Assembly: GCA_003999685.1 (NCBI GenBank)
Contig: CP021220.1
Span: forward strand, 186,001-250,000
DNA length: 64,000 bases
From: Taiwanofungus camphoratus
Taxonomy: Eukaryota; Basidiomycota; Agaricomycetes; Polyporales; Taiwanofungaceae
Reading direction: 5' to 3'
Shown here: piece after piece, positions 12,919 to 24,059 of the stretch
Numbering within the stretch: position 1 is the first letter of the stretch
Layout: each line of letters opens with the position of its first letter
The notes under the pieces: generated by a model
The model's database searches: none
What the model saw: only the letters and a program-made list of their open reading frames with translations
What the model was told of the DNA's origin: nothing
Made by a program: the position numbers and the translations under genes

Positions 12919-15191
12919 GACGAACGTACAAGTTGGAAAGATAACCTAGTACTGTGATGTAGACTAAGTGAGTAGAAGTGTGGCCACTTGTGACAGTACC
13001 GACTTTGGCATTTCCTCTTTGGGCTCTTTTTTCCGTTATTTCATTTCTCCCGCACATTTGTCCTGACAAATGTGTCACATAACTTAATTCAGACTGAATC
13101 ATCCATAGAAAATTTCTCTTTCTGTGTAAGTGTTTGTAGCCAAAAGGGCAGCGTACTATGGAGCCAAACACAGACTTATAATCTGTCTTGTCCACAACTC
13201 CACTAACTTCATCACCTCTTGAACCAGTACCACCACCATTGCATTTAGACACCCTCACTCAGGATGCCCACTCACACTCCCTCCCTCCCCATTCCATCCC
13301 CTCCTGGTGTCCCCACTGTTGCTGATGACTTTGTCATTGGAACACCTCATTTTGCTCTGTTGAATGGGATGTCCAGCAACACATCTCATTCTTGGAGCAT
13401 ATTTCTCTACCCCAGGCCTGTCTTGAAGAACCCTTGAGTGTTTTCTGGAGCAATGCCTACCTCTAGACAACTTCTCATGGGGGTACCTTCTGTCTGAAGA
13501 AGGGTGTCCAACACTTTCCACCATCTGTACAACAGTGGTGACAACATCTCAGTACTGGCAACATCTCTAGTACAAGTTATCTTTTGGGTCAAAAGTCAAC
13601 AACTTACACCTCTTTCACAGTTCAGACCCCCAACTATTATGGAGTCCAAATTTTCACAATATGAGGTACCCCATGAGGTGCCTATGAGTACACCTGGCTG
13701 TGTGCTCTGATTGTGACCATCAGATGTATGCTGCAGCATGTTAGTCTTGCCCTCACCACAGATCTGGTTGGACTTTCCCACCTTATCTGTGACAATCTCT
13801 TGGTCCCCAATGGCTCTTTAGCAGATGCCAACTAGTGGGTTGCCACTACTCTTGCATTTCAGATCTCTGGGCAACTCATCTGAATCATCAGGAGTGACAT
13901 TCTCCTTCAGTGAGCCCAGCTCCTGGCCCAGAATAGTGCTGATAGTGCCACAGGTTTCACCCCTGCTGGTCAGCCCCCATCTCCTGAACCACTCCTGGTA
14001 TCAGGCCCTGCGTCCCCTGTCACATTTACTTCAGATGAGGAAACTGTATTCACTGATGACAATGATATGCATGGTGAAGACAGGAGCAACTTCCTTCCTT
14101 CAGATGAGAAGGAGTCCCAGGATAATAATGTGAAAGGACTCCCTGGACTCTGCCGCTGTTATTCACATAGGGTGATTCATTATTATCTAGTCTAAATGAG
14201 TAAAGCCATCTATTGCATGCTTCCCATTACTTGTATATCTGTCCTTGTACAATGTATCACACACAGATCCAGACAAAGGGTTTATCCTGATTTGACCCCT
14301 TTTTACAATTCTATTTGTACTGTCACATCTTTCTCTGAGAATGCCAAGGTGAAAGGCACTTCTCCTGGATGACATGTGTTTACCCTTTAATAGAAAGTTA
14401 CTCCACCAGAACATAAGAATACCCATTTCCTTAAAAGCTGCTCCTAAAGTTTTTCTCATGACAGTGCTTGAGCAATACACTCATCCTTTGCTGTAGCAAG
14501 TGTCTCTAGCTGTCACTATATGATAGCCAAGAAGCCTGCTCTCTCTGGCATTGTTTGCACCCCTTCAGGTTTTATAGTAGAATTCAGCCTCTATGTGACC
14601 ACTGTATCAGCTGTCACCAATACTTGATCACTTGTCAAACAAACCAGATCCTCTCAAAACCAATCCATGGAAGCTGTCACCCCCTTTGATAAGAATACTG
14701 CCCCCATGTTTTTTATGAATGTTGTAGTTCCCTTTTCTGTCCTGGAGGTAAGAACCCAATTGGAAGGCTTACTGAGTCTTGCTTATGTGTCCCTACAGGA
14801 AGGGCAAGTTGAAACTACTGTTGCAGAATTATGATTCCTTTGTACCTTAGGAATTGTTATTATACAGAGATGGGCTCTTGAGAGGACATGTAATGCTTAA
14901 TGTCTGCAGTTGTAACTGTGGGAACACATTTTCAATACAATTTTGTATGTGTGGGAACTGGTCAGTTTAGGGTTAAGGTTGGCTTTTTCAATACAAAAGT
15001 AACAACTCAATTTCTTATCACCATACAATTGCTTCTAATAGATAACAATTTTATAAGTAATGATATGCTGTGGCTGAAACAACATGACTTGTGTAAACAC
15101 AGGTCAATAACATCCTCACTCAAGCCATCAGGCTCAGCCACAAATGGCCAAGTAAGGCAATATTATATCAGCTCATTGATGCTTGTATATA
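12919..15191. other. Unassigned CpG-poor stretch with broken coding-like segments
   Basis: About 2.3 kb between the CAND1 promoter and the Tc1 element. CpG is scarce and stops are frequent in every frame, unlike the host genes to the left, so it looks like decayed mobile-element sequence. Short coding-like pieces are visible on the plus strand: one from about 13262 begins MPTHTPSLPIPSPPGVPTVA, and one near 13935-14160 reads TPAGQPPSPEPLLVSGPASP and then an Asp/Glu/Ser-rich stretch. Neither matches a family I recognise. No long terminal or inverted repeats could be paired. The proximal few hundred bases must include the CAND1 promoter. Confidence 0.4.
13053..13074. repeat. Perfect 10-bp palindrome upstream of CAND1
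   Basis: The left arm CACATTTGTC (13053-13062) is followed by CT and then its exact reverse complement (13065-13074). It lies about 135 bp upstream of the CAND1 ATG. It could be a dimeric regulator site, a cruciform, or a terminal hairpin of a small mobile element. Nothing else supports one choice. Confidence 0.4.
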
Positions 15192-15403
15192 CAGTGACTT
15201 ACAAAACTGTTGCAATGTTTGTCACTTTCTGACTGTTTGGTCTATATCTCAGTTACCAGATATGTGATAGCTTCAAATGTTGGACCATTAGAAAGCCCTG
15301 CATTATGGCTTTCCAACATGATATCTATTATAAAAAATGGACAAGTATATGGGAAGTTATCTATCATTCTTTCAGAAAGTTCATTGCAACGGTTCTGTTG
15401 CTA
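15192..15403 (+). repeat. Left terminal inverted repeat of the Tc1 element
   Basis: Starts CAGTGACTTACAAAACTG; it aligns in reverse complement with 16602-16813 through GTTGCTAGCA / GTTGCTGACA at its inner end. Substitutions are scattered over the repeat. Confidence 0.85.
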
Positions 15404-15432
15404 GCATAATATGAAATAGAAAATACAAATGA

Positions 15433-16474
15433 TTAGTACTTAGTATATCCTCCTTTTGCCTTTATCACAGCCTCTACCCTTTTAGGCATACTTTCTATCA
15501 AATTTTGACACACAAAAGCATCAATTGCATTCCATTTCTTCTTCACACACTCTCAAAGCTCCAAGATCTCACTTGAAGGCTTTTCATATCCTGCAAGCCT
15601 TGTTTTCAAGTGTTGCCAAAGGTGCTCAATATGATTGAGGTCAGGAGACTGAGCTGGCCATACCATGACATTAAAATCATGGTCCTGAAACACACCTTTT
15701 AGCCTTTTTGCTAGTGTGCTTGAAGTTATTGTCTTGCTGGAAGATGACATCTTGAGGGATTAGACCATAGTAATCAAGTGATCCTTGAAGTTTATCTTCC
15801 AAGATGCTGACATAAAGGTCTGCATCCATCCTCCCATTAATCTTGCATGTCAATCCAACTCCTTCCCAAGCAAGCCATACAGCCCCATACCATGACACTC
15901 CCTCTATCAAACTTGACTGTTCCCTTCACCAGTCTGGCACTAAGATCCTCTTCTGGCTTTTTCCATGCCCATTTCCTTTCATCTGACTCCAGGTGATTGA
16001 TTTTGGTCTCATCAGCCTATATAATCTTCTTCCAATCATCCGCAGTCCAGTGTTGGTGACTCACAGCAAAGTCCAACCTCTCCTTTTGATAATGCTTTGA
16101 TAGTAGTGGTCATTTCTTTTTCACCACAGCCTTTATACCTGTTTTTCTCAGAGAATGATGAATGGTCTGTGGGGGTATGGGTGTGTTCTTAATATCCTGA
16201 AGTGTTTTAGACACTTGAACAGCACTTTCAGCCTTTTCAGTGCTAATTAAGCGAATAGCATAACAAATATCAGTGGAGGAAAGCTTGGCTGGGCAGCCAC
16301 CAGAGGACTTGAGAAGGATAGACAAAGTCTAGAGCATATCCTGGTGATAGTACTATAATGTACACCAGTAGAGCTGGATATTTGATGAGCAGATTGATCT
16401 AAATTAAGCAGAGAAAGAATTTGATTGGTAATGTCTATAGAAAGGGATTTTATGATGATAAAAGTGTGGTTCAA
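15433..16474 (-). pseudogene. Tc1-like DDE transposase, degraded
   Basis: The N-terminal part contains a helix-turn-helix (QSAHQISSSTGVHYSTITRI) and a second DNA-binding region (PPQTIHHSLRKTGIKAVVKK). The catalytic part shows the first Asp in ADETKINHLESDERKWAW (~15960-16015), the second in [18 protein letters not shown] (~15710-15760), and the Glu in [17 protein letters not shown] (~15605-15660), fitting a DD34E catalytic core. It ends GGYTKY and stop at 15433. The reading frame shifts at least twice (near 15870 and near 16320), and there are further in-frame stops, for example near 15555. It cannot make a full transposase. Confidence 0.82.
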
Positions 16475-16601
16475 TTTGATATTATTGCTTGTTTGTGCTA
16501 TGTTGAACTTCTCTTAAGATCACATGACTTGCACAAAAAGATTCAAGCCCAGCAAGCATGATGTCCTGCCACTGTCTACCAATATTTGATCTGCAAAATG
16601 T

Positions 16602-16813
16602 CAGCAACAAAACCGTTGCAATGAATTTTCTGAAAGAATGATAGATAACTTCACATATACTTGTCTGTTTTTTATGATAGATACCATGTTGGAAAGCCAT
16701 GATGCAGGGCTTGCTAATGGTTCAACATTTGAAGCTATCACATATCTGGTTGCTGAGATATAGGTCAAACAGTCAGAAAGTGACAAACATTGCAATGGTT
16801 TTGTGAGTCACTG
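16602..16813 (-). repeat. Right terminal inverted repeat of the Tc1 element
   Basis: Reverse complement begins CAGTGACTCACAAAACCA and follows the left repeat for about 212 bp before the sequences part. It ends at a TA dinucleotide. Confidence 0.85.
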
Positions 16814-16815
16814 TA

Positions 16816-17089
16816 TATGTATGGTATGACATAAGAGTATTATTAAAAAAGAAAATAAATGAAATCAACAATTTTCCTGAAGTGATAGTCTGCTCAGATA
16901 AGCCAGAAATGCAAAAACATTGCCCAGCATTGAGTTTGAAAAGAAAGAAATATATGTTTTAAAGTGTTGCATATGTTTTTGTTACTTTCCAGACATTGAG
17001 TCTCATATGTGAACTCATTTTGAATATAACTGAGACAATTTGGCTTGAGAATAGCTTCAAAATACCCTCAAAACAGTCAAAAATGTTAT
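16816..17089. other. AT-rich spacer
   Basis: About 270 bp of AT-rich sequence between the Tc1 element and a Gypsy fragment. No gene, repeat end or RNA structure is recognised. Confidence 0.4.
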
Positions 17090-17736
17090 AGCCAGTGCTC
17101 TGCATCATGGCATTCTTGGAGAATTTGTAGATGATGTTCCTGCTTTACAACTAGTTTGTGAGCTCCCTGTGGGTCTTTACACCGTAGTATGTCTTCATCA
17201 AGGAAGAATAGAAGGCAGTACTTTACAAAATCTTCAGACTTCAAATCTGATAGATTGGTGGGTCTCACAAGACTTGATAGGAACTTTGCTACTAAGTCAA
17301 GTCTTGTGTCAGTTTTCCAAGCTATTTCAGATCTTGAGACTATGTCGTAGCTCTCCTCCTCCCTATTGAAACCTTGACTGTCCTCAGTCAACTCAGAGGT
17401 GAAGATTGGAGCTATAGAAGCTGTGGAGGATGAGATAGAAGTGTTAGAGGTGAAATCGTAAGAAAATAGAGTAGAAATTGAAGGTATAGGATGGTAAGGT
17501 GGAGCTTGGATTTGATGTAGAAATGAGTGCATCTTGTCTATCCAGTTTTTGAAGTTTTCTTTGTCACTCTCCTCTTGATCTCCTGGCTGAGGGGTTCATC
17601 TTGACAGTTTGTCTGGGCCATGCATTGTACCTGAAACATGTACTAGGGTGAAATGGAAAGTTAGAATCAATACAATTCAGCAATTTATACTCACACTAGG
17701 TGCAATTTCTGGGTTTTGCAACATTCCTTTGACATA
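17090..17736 (-). mobile_element. Gypsy-1 pol fragment (reverse orientation)
   Basis: A Ty3/Gypsy pol fragment on the minus strand, homologous to the integrase-proximal region of the longer Gypsy-1 copy near 26080-26720: both share MHSFLH, LTEDSQGFNREE / LAEDSQGFNREE and YCLLFFLDEDIL. It is a broken, old piece without its own LTRs, cut off on the right by the forward-oriented Gypsy-1 LTR at 17741. Confidence 0.8.
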
Positions 17737-17740
17737 GTGT

Positions 17741-19495
17741 TGATGAGTCCTGTGACCTCCTGGGCCCTGAATCGTGATTTTAGGAGCTTTTTAATCCCCT
17801 AACAGACCATCCTATGACTCTTCTACAGCCTACGACAGGTGGAATAGGTTCCTATAATGTTTCTAACACCTCCTTTCCTTCCTAAACCCTTCTAACACCC
17901 TACGAAATCCTGTGAAGTCACACAAGGTGCTACGAGGTTTTGAACGTTAGCCACAAAGTCCCTAACTCCTGCTAAGTCCACTATCAGACACTGCTGGCCC
18001 TCCTATACTGTTCTATTGGATCTAGGTCCCAGCTACTACATCACTCATCCCGGTTTAGCTAAGAAGTCTTAGCTAAGTCTCTCCTAGCTCTTGTGATTGC
18101 AGCCACCTCCAATAGGCTCCGAAATGGTCCGAAGTTCTGAAGGCTGGACTTAGAAAGCCTTGCGCACTCCATAGGTCTTGATCCTATGCCATAAGATCCT
18201 CCTATAGTGCATCCATATGATCCTCCACCCATATAGGACACCTTCTACCCCAATTAGGCCAAGTCCCACTGCTAGAAACTTTGTACGCTCTTAGCCCACT
18301 AAAATAGTTGATCACGGCGCATGGCTGCTCTCGGATAGTCATCCCGCCCTCATGGATGAACTTGATCACCTTTCTACCATACGTAGTTCCCCTGTTTCAG
18401 TTCCTATTTAGTTCCTATCCTCCTCATGTCCACTTCGGAGTCCATGCGCTTTAGTACACATTTCAGACTCGTAAGGATCACTTCACGCAAGAATAGTTCA
18501 CCTCACGCTCCCCTATTTAGTCAGAGGTAGTTTACTATGTACAGAGAGACCCCTCAGTGCACGCTTCTCCCTTTAGAATACAAGTTCCCCTGTAGCTCTG
18601 ATCTCAGAAAAGTGCTGTGAGTACAACCTTAGGAACGGTCCTAAGCCCCTAAGTCTCCACTCCAGCTCCATTTCAGTATCTTTGAACTATGTCTACGCTC
18701 ATAATATATCTACGAACCACATCTATGCTTTCCGAACTACGATCCACAAAGCCACTGTGACTTTGCACTCTTCAGTACATCTTATAGCATCTATCTGATG
18801 GGCCTCCACCTTAGTTATACCCTTAGGCTCACATTGTGTCATCCCTACGTCCTATGAATAGCCCTACGACTCTCCGATAGCCTTCATTTTAGACTAAAGT
18901 ACATCCCCCCTACACCTGTGAACTCCTCAACCTACACCTCGAAGTTATCAGATGCTTCGGAACTTCCAGCAACCTCATTTCCCTGTCTCTATTCCAAGTA
19001 TTAGCTCTCCAAACCATCCAACCTCTTCTACAGGTCTCCTACGCTAGCCAAATCTCACCCACCTCGCTCTAACAAGCCTCGAAGCCTTACGCCCTTTAGC
19101 TAACTCTAGTTAAAGACTTTGCAGCAGTCTCGTACCATTGGCCAATTAATTGAAGCTATATTCCATTGGCTTATTGCTCCCTAACTCCATACAGCCTATG
19201 AAGTCAGCTCGTGCACTTTAGCTAAAAACTTTGAAGGACTTTGCAGAACTTCGAAGGACTTCGCACACTTCGGAGGGCCTCACAAGGCCTTAGAGATCAT
19301 CTAGCACTTAGGAACAAGATCCTGTCGTGCAGGACCCTTGGCCCCTTACTCCCTCACTTACAAAAACAAAACATACAGGTTTCCCAGTATCATACAGGTT
19401 ATAGCTTCTCCCCTCACATCCCCACAGTTCACACATTACCTTTTAGCCACGTTGCGGAGCACTCCCTAGATACCAGGGTCCCCTAGATTGTATCA
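17741..19495 (+). repeat. 5' LTR of Gypsy-1 (1,755 bp)
   Basis: Starts TGATGAGTCC and ends GTATCA. The same LTR recurs at 22438-24045, 29901-30213 (partial), 39278-41112 and 47900-56682 (split). LTRs of this length are long for Gypsy elements. Many CpG positions have become TpG or CpA. Confidence 0.85.
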
Positions 19496-19670
19496 TTTCT
19501 GGAGCCCACCATGAGGGGAAGCAGTCAAGATTTCATTGCCTTCAGATCATCCTACGTCTAACCAGTCCTCTCTGAGGAACAGTGATCAGTTACTATCTGA
19601 GTTCTTTCAGGTTGGCTATTGTTATTACACTCAAGCAGGCCTTCCACGAAGCACATCTTTATGAACACCT

Positions 19671-21203
19671 ATGACTATCCCTTCTGATATCATTTCTACA
19701 CTCGAATCTTCTGAGTCGACACCTGACTTTGAGGCTCTCTTTGAAGGGTCTCTAGACACGCTTACCACGTTTGAAGACTCACCAATTGAGGACTTTGAAC
19801 CTCCATCTACGTCTTCTGAGCTTTCTAACACCTTCAAAGAAAGCGATCCTTCATCAGCATCTGACCCTATCTTAGTCCAGTTACCAGAATCCCCTCAGCT
19901 ATCCTCTACGCTTCCATCAACTTTGCATTCCCCGCTGATTCCTTCTATTACACTTTCTGACGCTTCTATGACCCAATCCTCTTCAGCTAGCATCAACTTA
20001 GCTTTGAACCCATCTCTGACCGCATCCATTTTAGCTAACTCTCTAAATCATATTTCCGTGCCAACTATGAACACACCTCCACTTATGCCACCTCGAGGGG
20101 ATCGTACATCCCCCACCTTCGATCCTGACCAGCCTAGGACCATCCGAAGGTATTTCCAGGACTTAGAGTTGCTTTTTGTCCGCTGCCAGATAGCAGATGA
20201 GGCAACGAAGAAACGCTGGACTACTCACTACCCTCTTATCAATGTTTCGGGTCTATGGAAGTCCCTCCCTGAGTGTGCCGATGTCACGAAGACCTACAAA
20301 GACTTCAAGAAGGAGATTAGAAGCCTCTACTCAGGCACAGAGGACAATAGAATGTGGTCTATGTCTGATTTGGATCAGTTGATAGGAGAATGTGCTAGAA
20401 TTGGAATCAACAATGCGGCAGACTTAGGAAGCTTCTATCGTGAGTTTTATGCCATCACGAAGTATCTAATTTTGAAGAATAGATTGTCTACTATCGAGCA
20501 AAGCTGTGCTTTTGTGAGGGCCTTCCAGCCTTTGCTATGGGCTCGCGTGTCTACTAGGCTACAGCTAAAGTTCCCTGACCACTTACCTGATGATCCCTAC
20601 ACCTTGGACCAGCTATATAGTGCAGTGAAGTTCGTACTCCTTGGTACCTCTACGACTCTTATCTCTGCTGCAACTGTAACTACTTCGACCACTGCCGCAC
20701 CCGTAGGGGGCTCATCGCTGAAGATAGAGGATCTACAGACGTTCGCAGAGATCCTCACAAAGTCCGTAACCAGCGCGCTAGCTCCTGTTCTTGCGAACCA
20801 GCAACCCCCTCGATTGGACAGTTCATGTGGTGAGCACACCCATGTAGAGGGCCAGTACTGTCACTATTGTGGAGACTTGGACTGCTGCACTAGGTGTTGC
20901 AAGCACATTGAGCAAGACATCAAGGATGGCAAGTGCAAGCACAACCCAGATGGAAAGATAGTGCTGCCAAATGGAAACTTTGTACCCAGAACGATCCCAG
21001 GATGTACAATTCATGATAGGCTTTACAAATACCATCGACGAAATGGCACGAATTCCTCCCCACAGCTCCTATTCAAGATTGACAATTGCCTAAATGTGCC
21101 CGCATTCTCACTATCTGCCGAGGATCGTATAGCCACTTTAGAACTCAAGATTTACCAACTTCAGAGACGTCGCAAAGTCTTCGATGATGTGGAAGTACCC
21201 TAG
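19671..21203 (+). pseudogene. Gypsy-1 gag (fossil)
   Basis: Gag-type frame of about 510 codons. The N-terminal third is rich in Ser/Thr/Pro. A conserved capsid-like middle includes RTIRRYFQDLELLFVRCQIA and the C-terminal part holds a Cys-rich nucleocapsid segment (YCHYCGDLDCCTRCCKHIEQ), then DGKIVLPNGNFVPRTIPGC. This arrangement is common in agaricomycete Gypsy gag. It belongs to an element that is broken overall. Confidence 0.75.
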
Positions 21204-21686
21204 CGCAGAAGACAGGGTGCTCCTAACGCTCAGTCCGATCCTAGCAACCTGTCTATATCCAATGCACCTCTGATAGGGTGCGCTCAGTATCCAGCAGTGG
21301 ATCCACCTGCTAACCAAGATGCTCCAGCTGCTGAGGCGCAGAACAGGACCCCTCCTACCATTCTAAGATGACCCAATTATCCTTCTAATTCAGTGCCTTC
21401 ACCTCTGAAGCCTACAAATGCGTCCAATCTACTCACGAACTCATCGGAGCATGTCTCATCTATGTCTAATGTACCAGCTCAACCATCGTCACAGGCAGCT
21501 ATTCCACTGCCTGCTCCACCAGTACATCCCTTCGCTAGTGCCCAAGATGCTACTTATGCATCTCTGAACCTTCGAAATTTTACAGCAGCCCCGAAGCCTA
21601 TAGCAGACAAAGACAAGGACCCAGCCTATAAGACGGTCACCCTGGTTCATCAGGAGAAACTTATGGAGGAAATATTTGCGTGATCT

Positions 21687-22437
21687 ATGAGAACACCAGT
21701 GGTTACACTAACGCCCGAGGAGCTACTATCTATATCCTCAGATGTTTGTGCACGATATCGTGAGGCTATCACCCCTAAACGTGTGCCTATGGACCCTAAG
21801 GCTACTCATATGGCTCAGATTACAGAACTCTCAGACGACCTCACTTCTAAAATGACGCTAGTGACCTCTGAACTATCGTGTCACGGTGAACCCCTTGTCC
21901 CTGGTTCAACCATCATTTCAGACCCCTACGAAATGTACTTACAACACGTACTCAGAAAGGAAGAACCCTCCAAAATCATAGTAGCCCACGACTCGAACTC
22001 TATCTGTTCTATCGAAGCCCTAATCGACAACAAAAAGCGAATCAAATGCATCGTGGACCCTGGGTCACAAGTGATTGCGATGTCAGAGCAAGTCTGTCAT
22101 GCCTTAGGGCTAATCTACAACCCTTCTGTGCAGCTAAACATGCAGTCTGCTAACAGCAGTATTGACCGTTCCTTAGGACTGGTTCAAAATGTCTCGTTCC
22201 AAGTAGGTGACATTGTGTTGTACCTACAGATGCACATCATACGTAATCCCTCCTACGATATCCTTCTAGACCGTCCCTTTGATGTGATAACCGAGAGTGT
22301 GGTTAAGAACTTCAGAAATGAGGAGCAGACCATCACAATTGTATGCCCAAACACGAGCGAAGTCACGACCATTCCTACGATGTCTCGAGGACATCAGAAG
22401 TTCTTATCAGCCCATCATCATAGTTGCCCCCATGCGA
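21687..22437 (+). pseudogene. Gypsy-1 protease region (fossil)
   Basis: Retropepsin-like segment with CIVDPGSQVIAMSEQVCHAL, where DPGS corresponds to the aspartic protease active-site motif, followed by YDILLDRPFDVI. A solo LTR of the same family is inserted just downstream. Part of a broken element. Confidence 0.7.
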
Positions 22438-24045
22438 TGATGAGTCCCGTAGCCTCCTGGACCCCGAATCGCGATTTTAGGAGCTTTCTAATCCCCCAAC
22501 CGACCACTCTAAGACTCTTCTACAGCCTACGACAGGAGGGATAGGTTCCTATAATATTCCTAAAGCCCCCTTTCCTTCCTAAACCCTCCTAACACCCTAT
22601 GAAGTCTTGCGAAGTCACACGAGATGCTACGAGGTTTCGAATGCTAGACGCGAAGTCCCTAACTCCTGCTAAGTCCACTATCAGACACTGCTGGCCTTCC
22701 CATACTGTTCCATTGGATCTAGGTCCTATCTACTACGTCACTCATCCCGAACTTAGCTAAGAAGTCTTAGCTAAGTCTCTCCTAGCTCTTGTGATTGCAG
22801 CTACCTCTGATAGGCTCCGAAACGGTCTGAAGTTCTGGAAGTTGGACTTAGGAAGCCTTGTGCACCCCCATGGGTCTCAATCCTATGCCATAAGGTCATC
22901 CTAGGGCGTACCCATATGACCCTCCACCCAGTTAGGACACCTCCTGCCCCGATTAGGCCAAGTCCTGCTGCTAAGAACTTCGTGCGCTCTTAGCCCACTA
23001 AGATAGGTGATCACGGCGCATGGCTGCTCTCAGGTAGTCATCCCGCCCTCGTGAATGAACTTGGTCACCTTTCTACCATACGTAGTTCCCCTGTTTCAGT
23101 TCCTAATTAGTTCCTATCCTCCTCGTGTTCACTTCAGAGTCCATGCGCTTTAGTACACATTTCGGACTCGTAAGGATCACTTCACGCAAGAATAGTTCAC
23201 CTCACGCTCCCCTATTTAGTCAGAGGTAGTTTACTATGTACCAGAGACCCCTCAGTGCACGCTTCTCTCTTTGGAATACCAGTTCCCCTGTAGCTCTAAT
23301 CTCAGGAAAGCGCCGCGAGTACAGCCTTAGGAACGGTCCTAAGGTCCCTAAGTCTCCACCCCAGCTTCGTTTCAGTACCTTTGAACTACGTCTACGATCG
23401 CGATATATCTACGAACCACATCTACGCTTTCCGAACTACGCACTACGATCCACGAAGTCGCCGTGACTTCACATCTTTCGGCACCTCATATAGCATTTAC
23501 TCAGTGGGCCTCTGCCTTAGTTATACCCTTAGGCTCACGTTGCGTCATCCCTACGTTCTACGAATAGCCCTACGACTCTCCCATAGCCTTAGTTTCAGGC
23601 TATAGTACATCTCCCTACGCCCTCGAACTCTCTGACCTCTCCTACAGGTCTCCTACGCTAGCCAAACCTCGCCCACCTCGCTCTAACAAACCTCTAGGCC
23701 TTATGCCCTTTAGCTAACTCTAGCTAAAAGGACTTCGCAGCACCTACAAAGTCAGCTCGTGCGATTTAGCTAAAAACTTCGAAGGACTTCGCAAAATCTC
23801 GAAGAACTCCGCATACTTCGGAGGACCTCGCAAGGCCTTAGGGATAGTATAGCACTTAGGAACAAAGATCCTGTTGTGCAGGACCCTTGACCCCTTACTC
23901 CCCTACTTACAAAAACAAGACATACAGGTTTCCCAGTATCATACAGGTTGTAGCTCCTACCCACCACATTCTCACAGTTATCACACTATCCCACAGCCAT
24001 GTTGCAGAGCACTCCCTAGGTACCAGGGTCCTCTAGGTCGTATCA
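22438..24045 (+). repeat. Solo Gypsy-1 LTR nested inside Gypsy-1
   Basis: A 1,608-bp LTR (TGATGAGTCC ... GTATCA) flanked by the 4-bp duplication GCGA (22434-22437 and 24046-24049). It sits inside the protease/RT region of the older copy. It keeps more CpG sites than the host LTR (AATCGCGATT against AATCGTGATT), so it appears younger. Confidence 0.88.
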
Positions 24046-24059
24046 GCGAACTCTTCTAA

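Larger units (their letters stand above)
15192..16813 (-). mobile_element. Tc1/mariner DNA transposon with long terminal inverted repeats (dead)
   Basis: A 1,622-bp element flanked by TA on both sides (15190-15191 and 16814-16815), the target duplication of the Tc1/mariner superfamily. Ends begin CAGTGACT and the inverted repeats extend about 212 bp, much longer than in classic Tc1. The single transposase gene is on the minus strand. The two repeats differ at many sites and the transposase is broken, so the copy is old and inactive. Confidence 0.88.
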
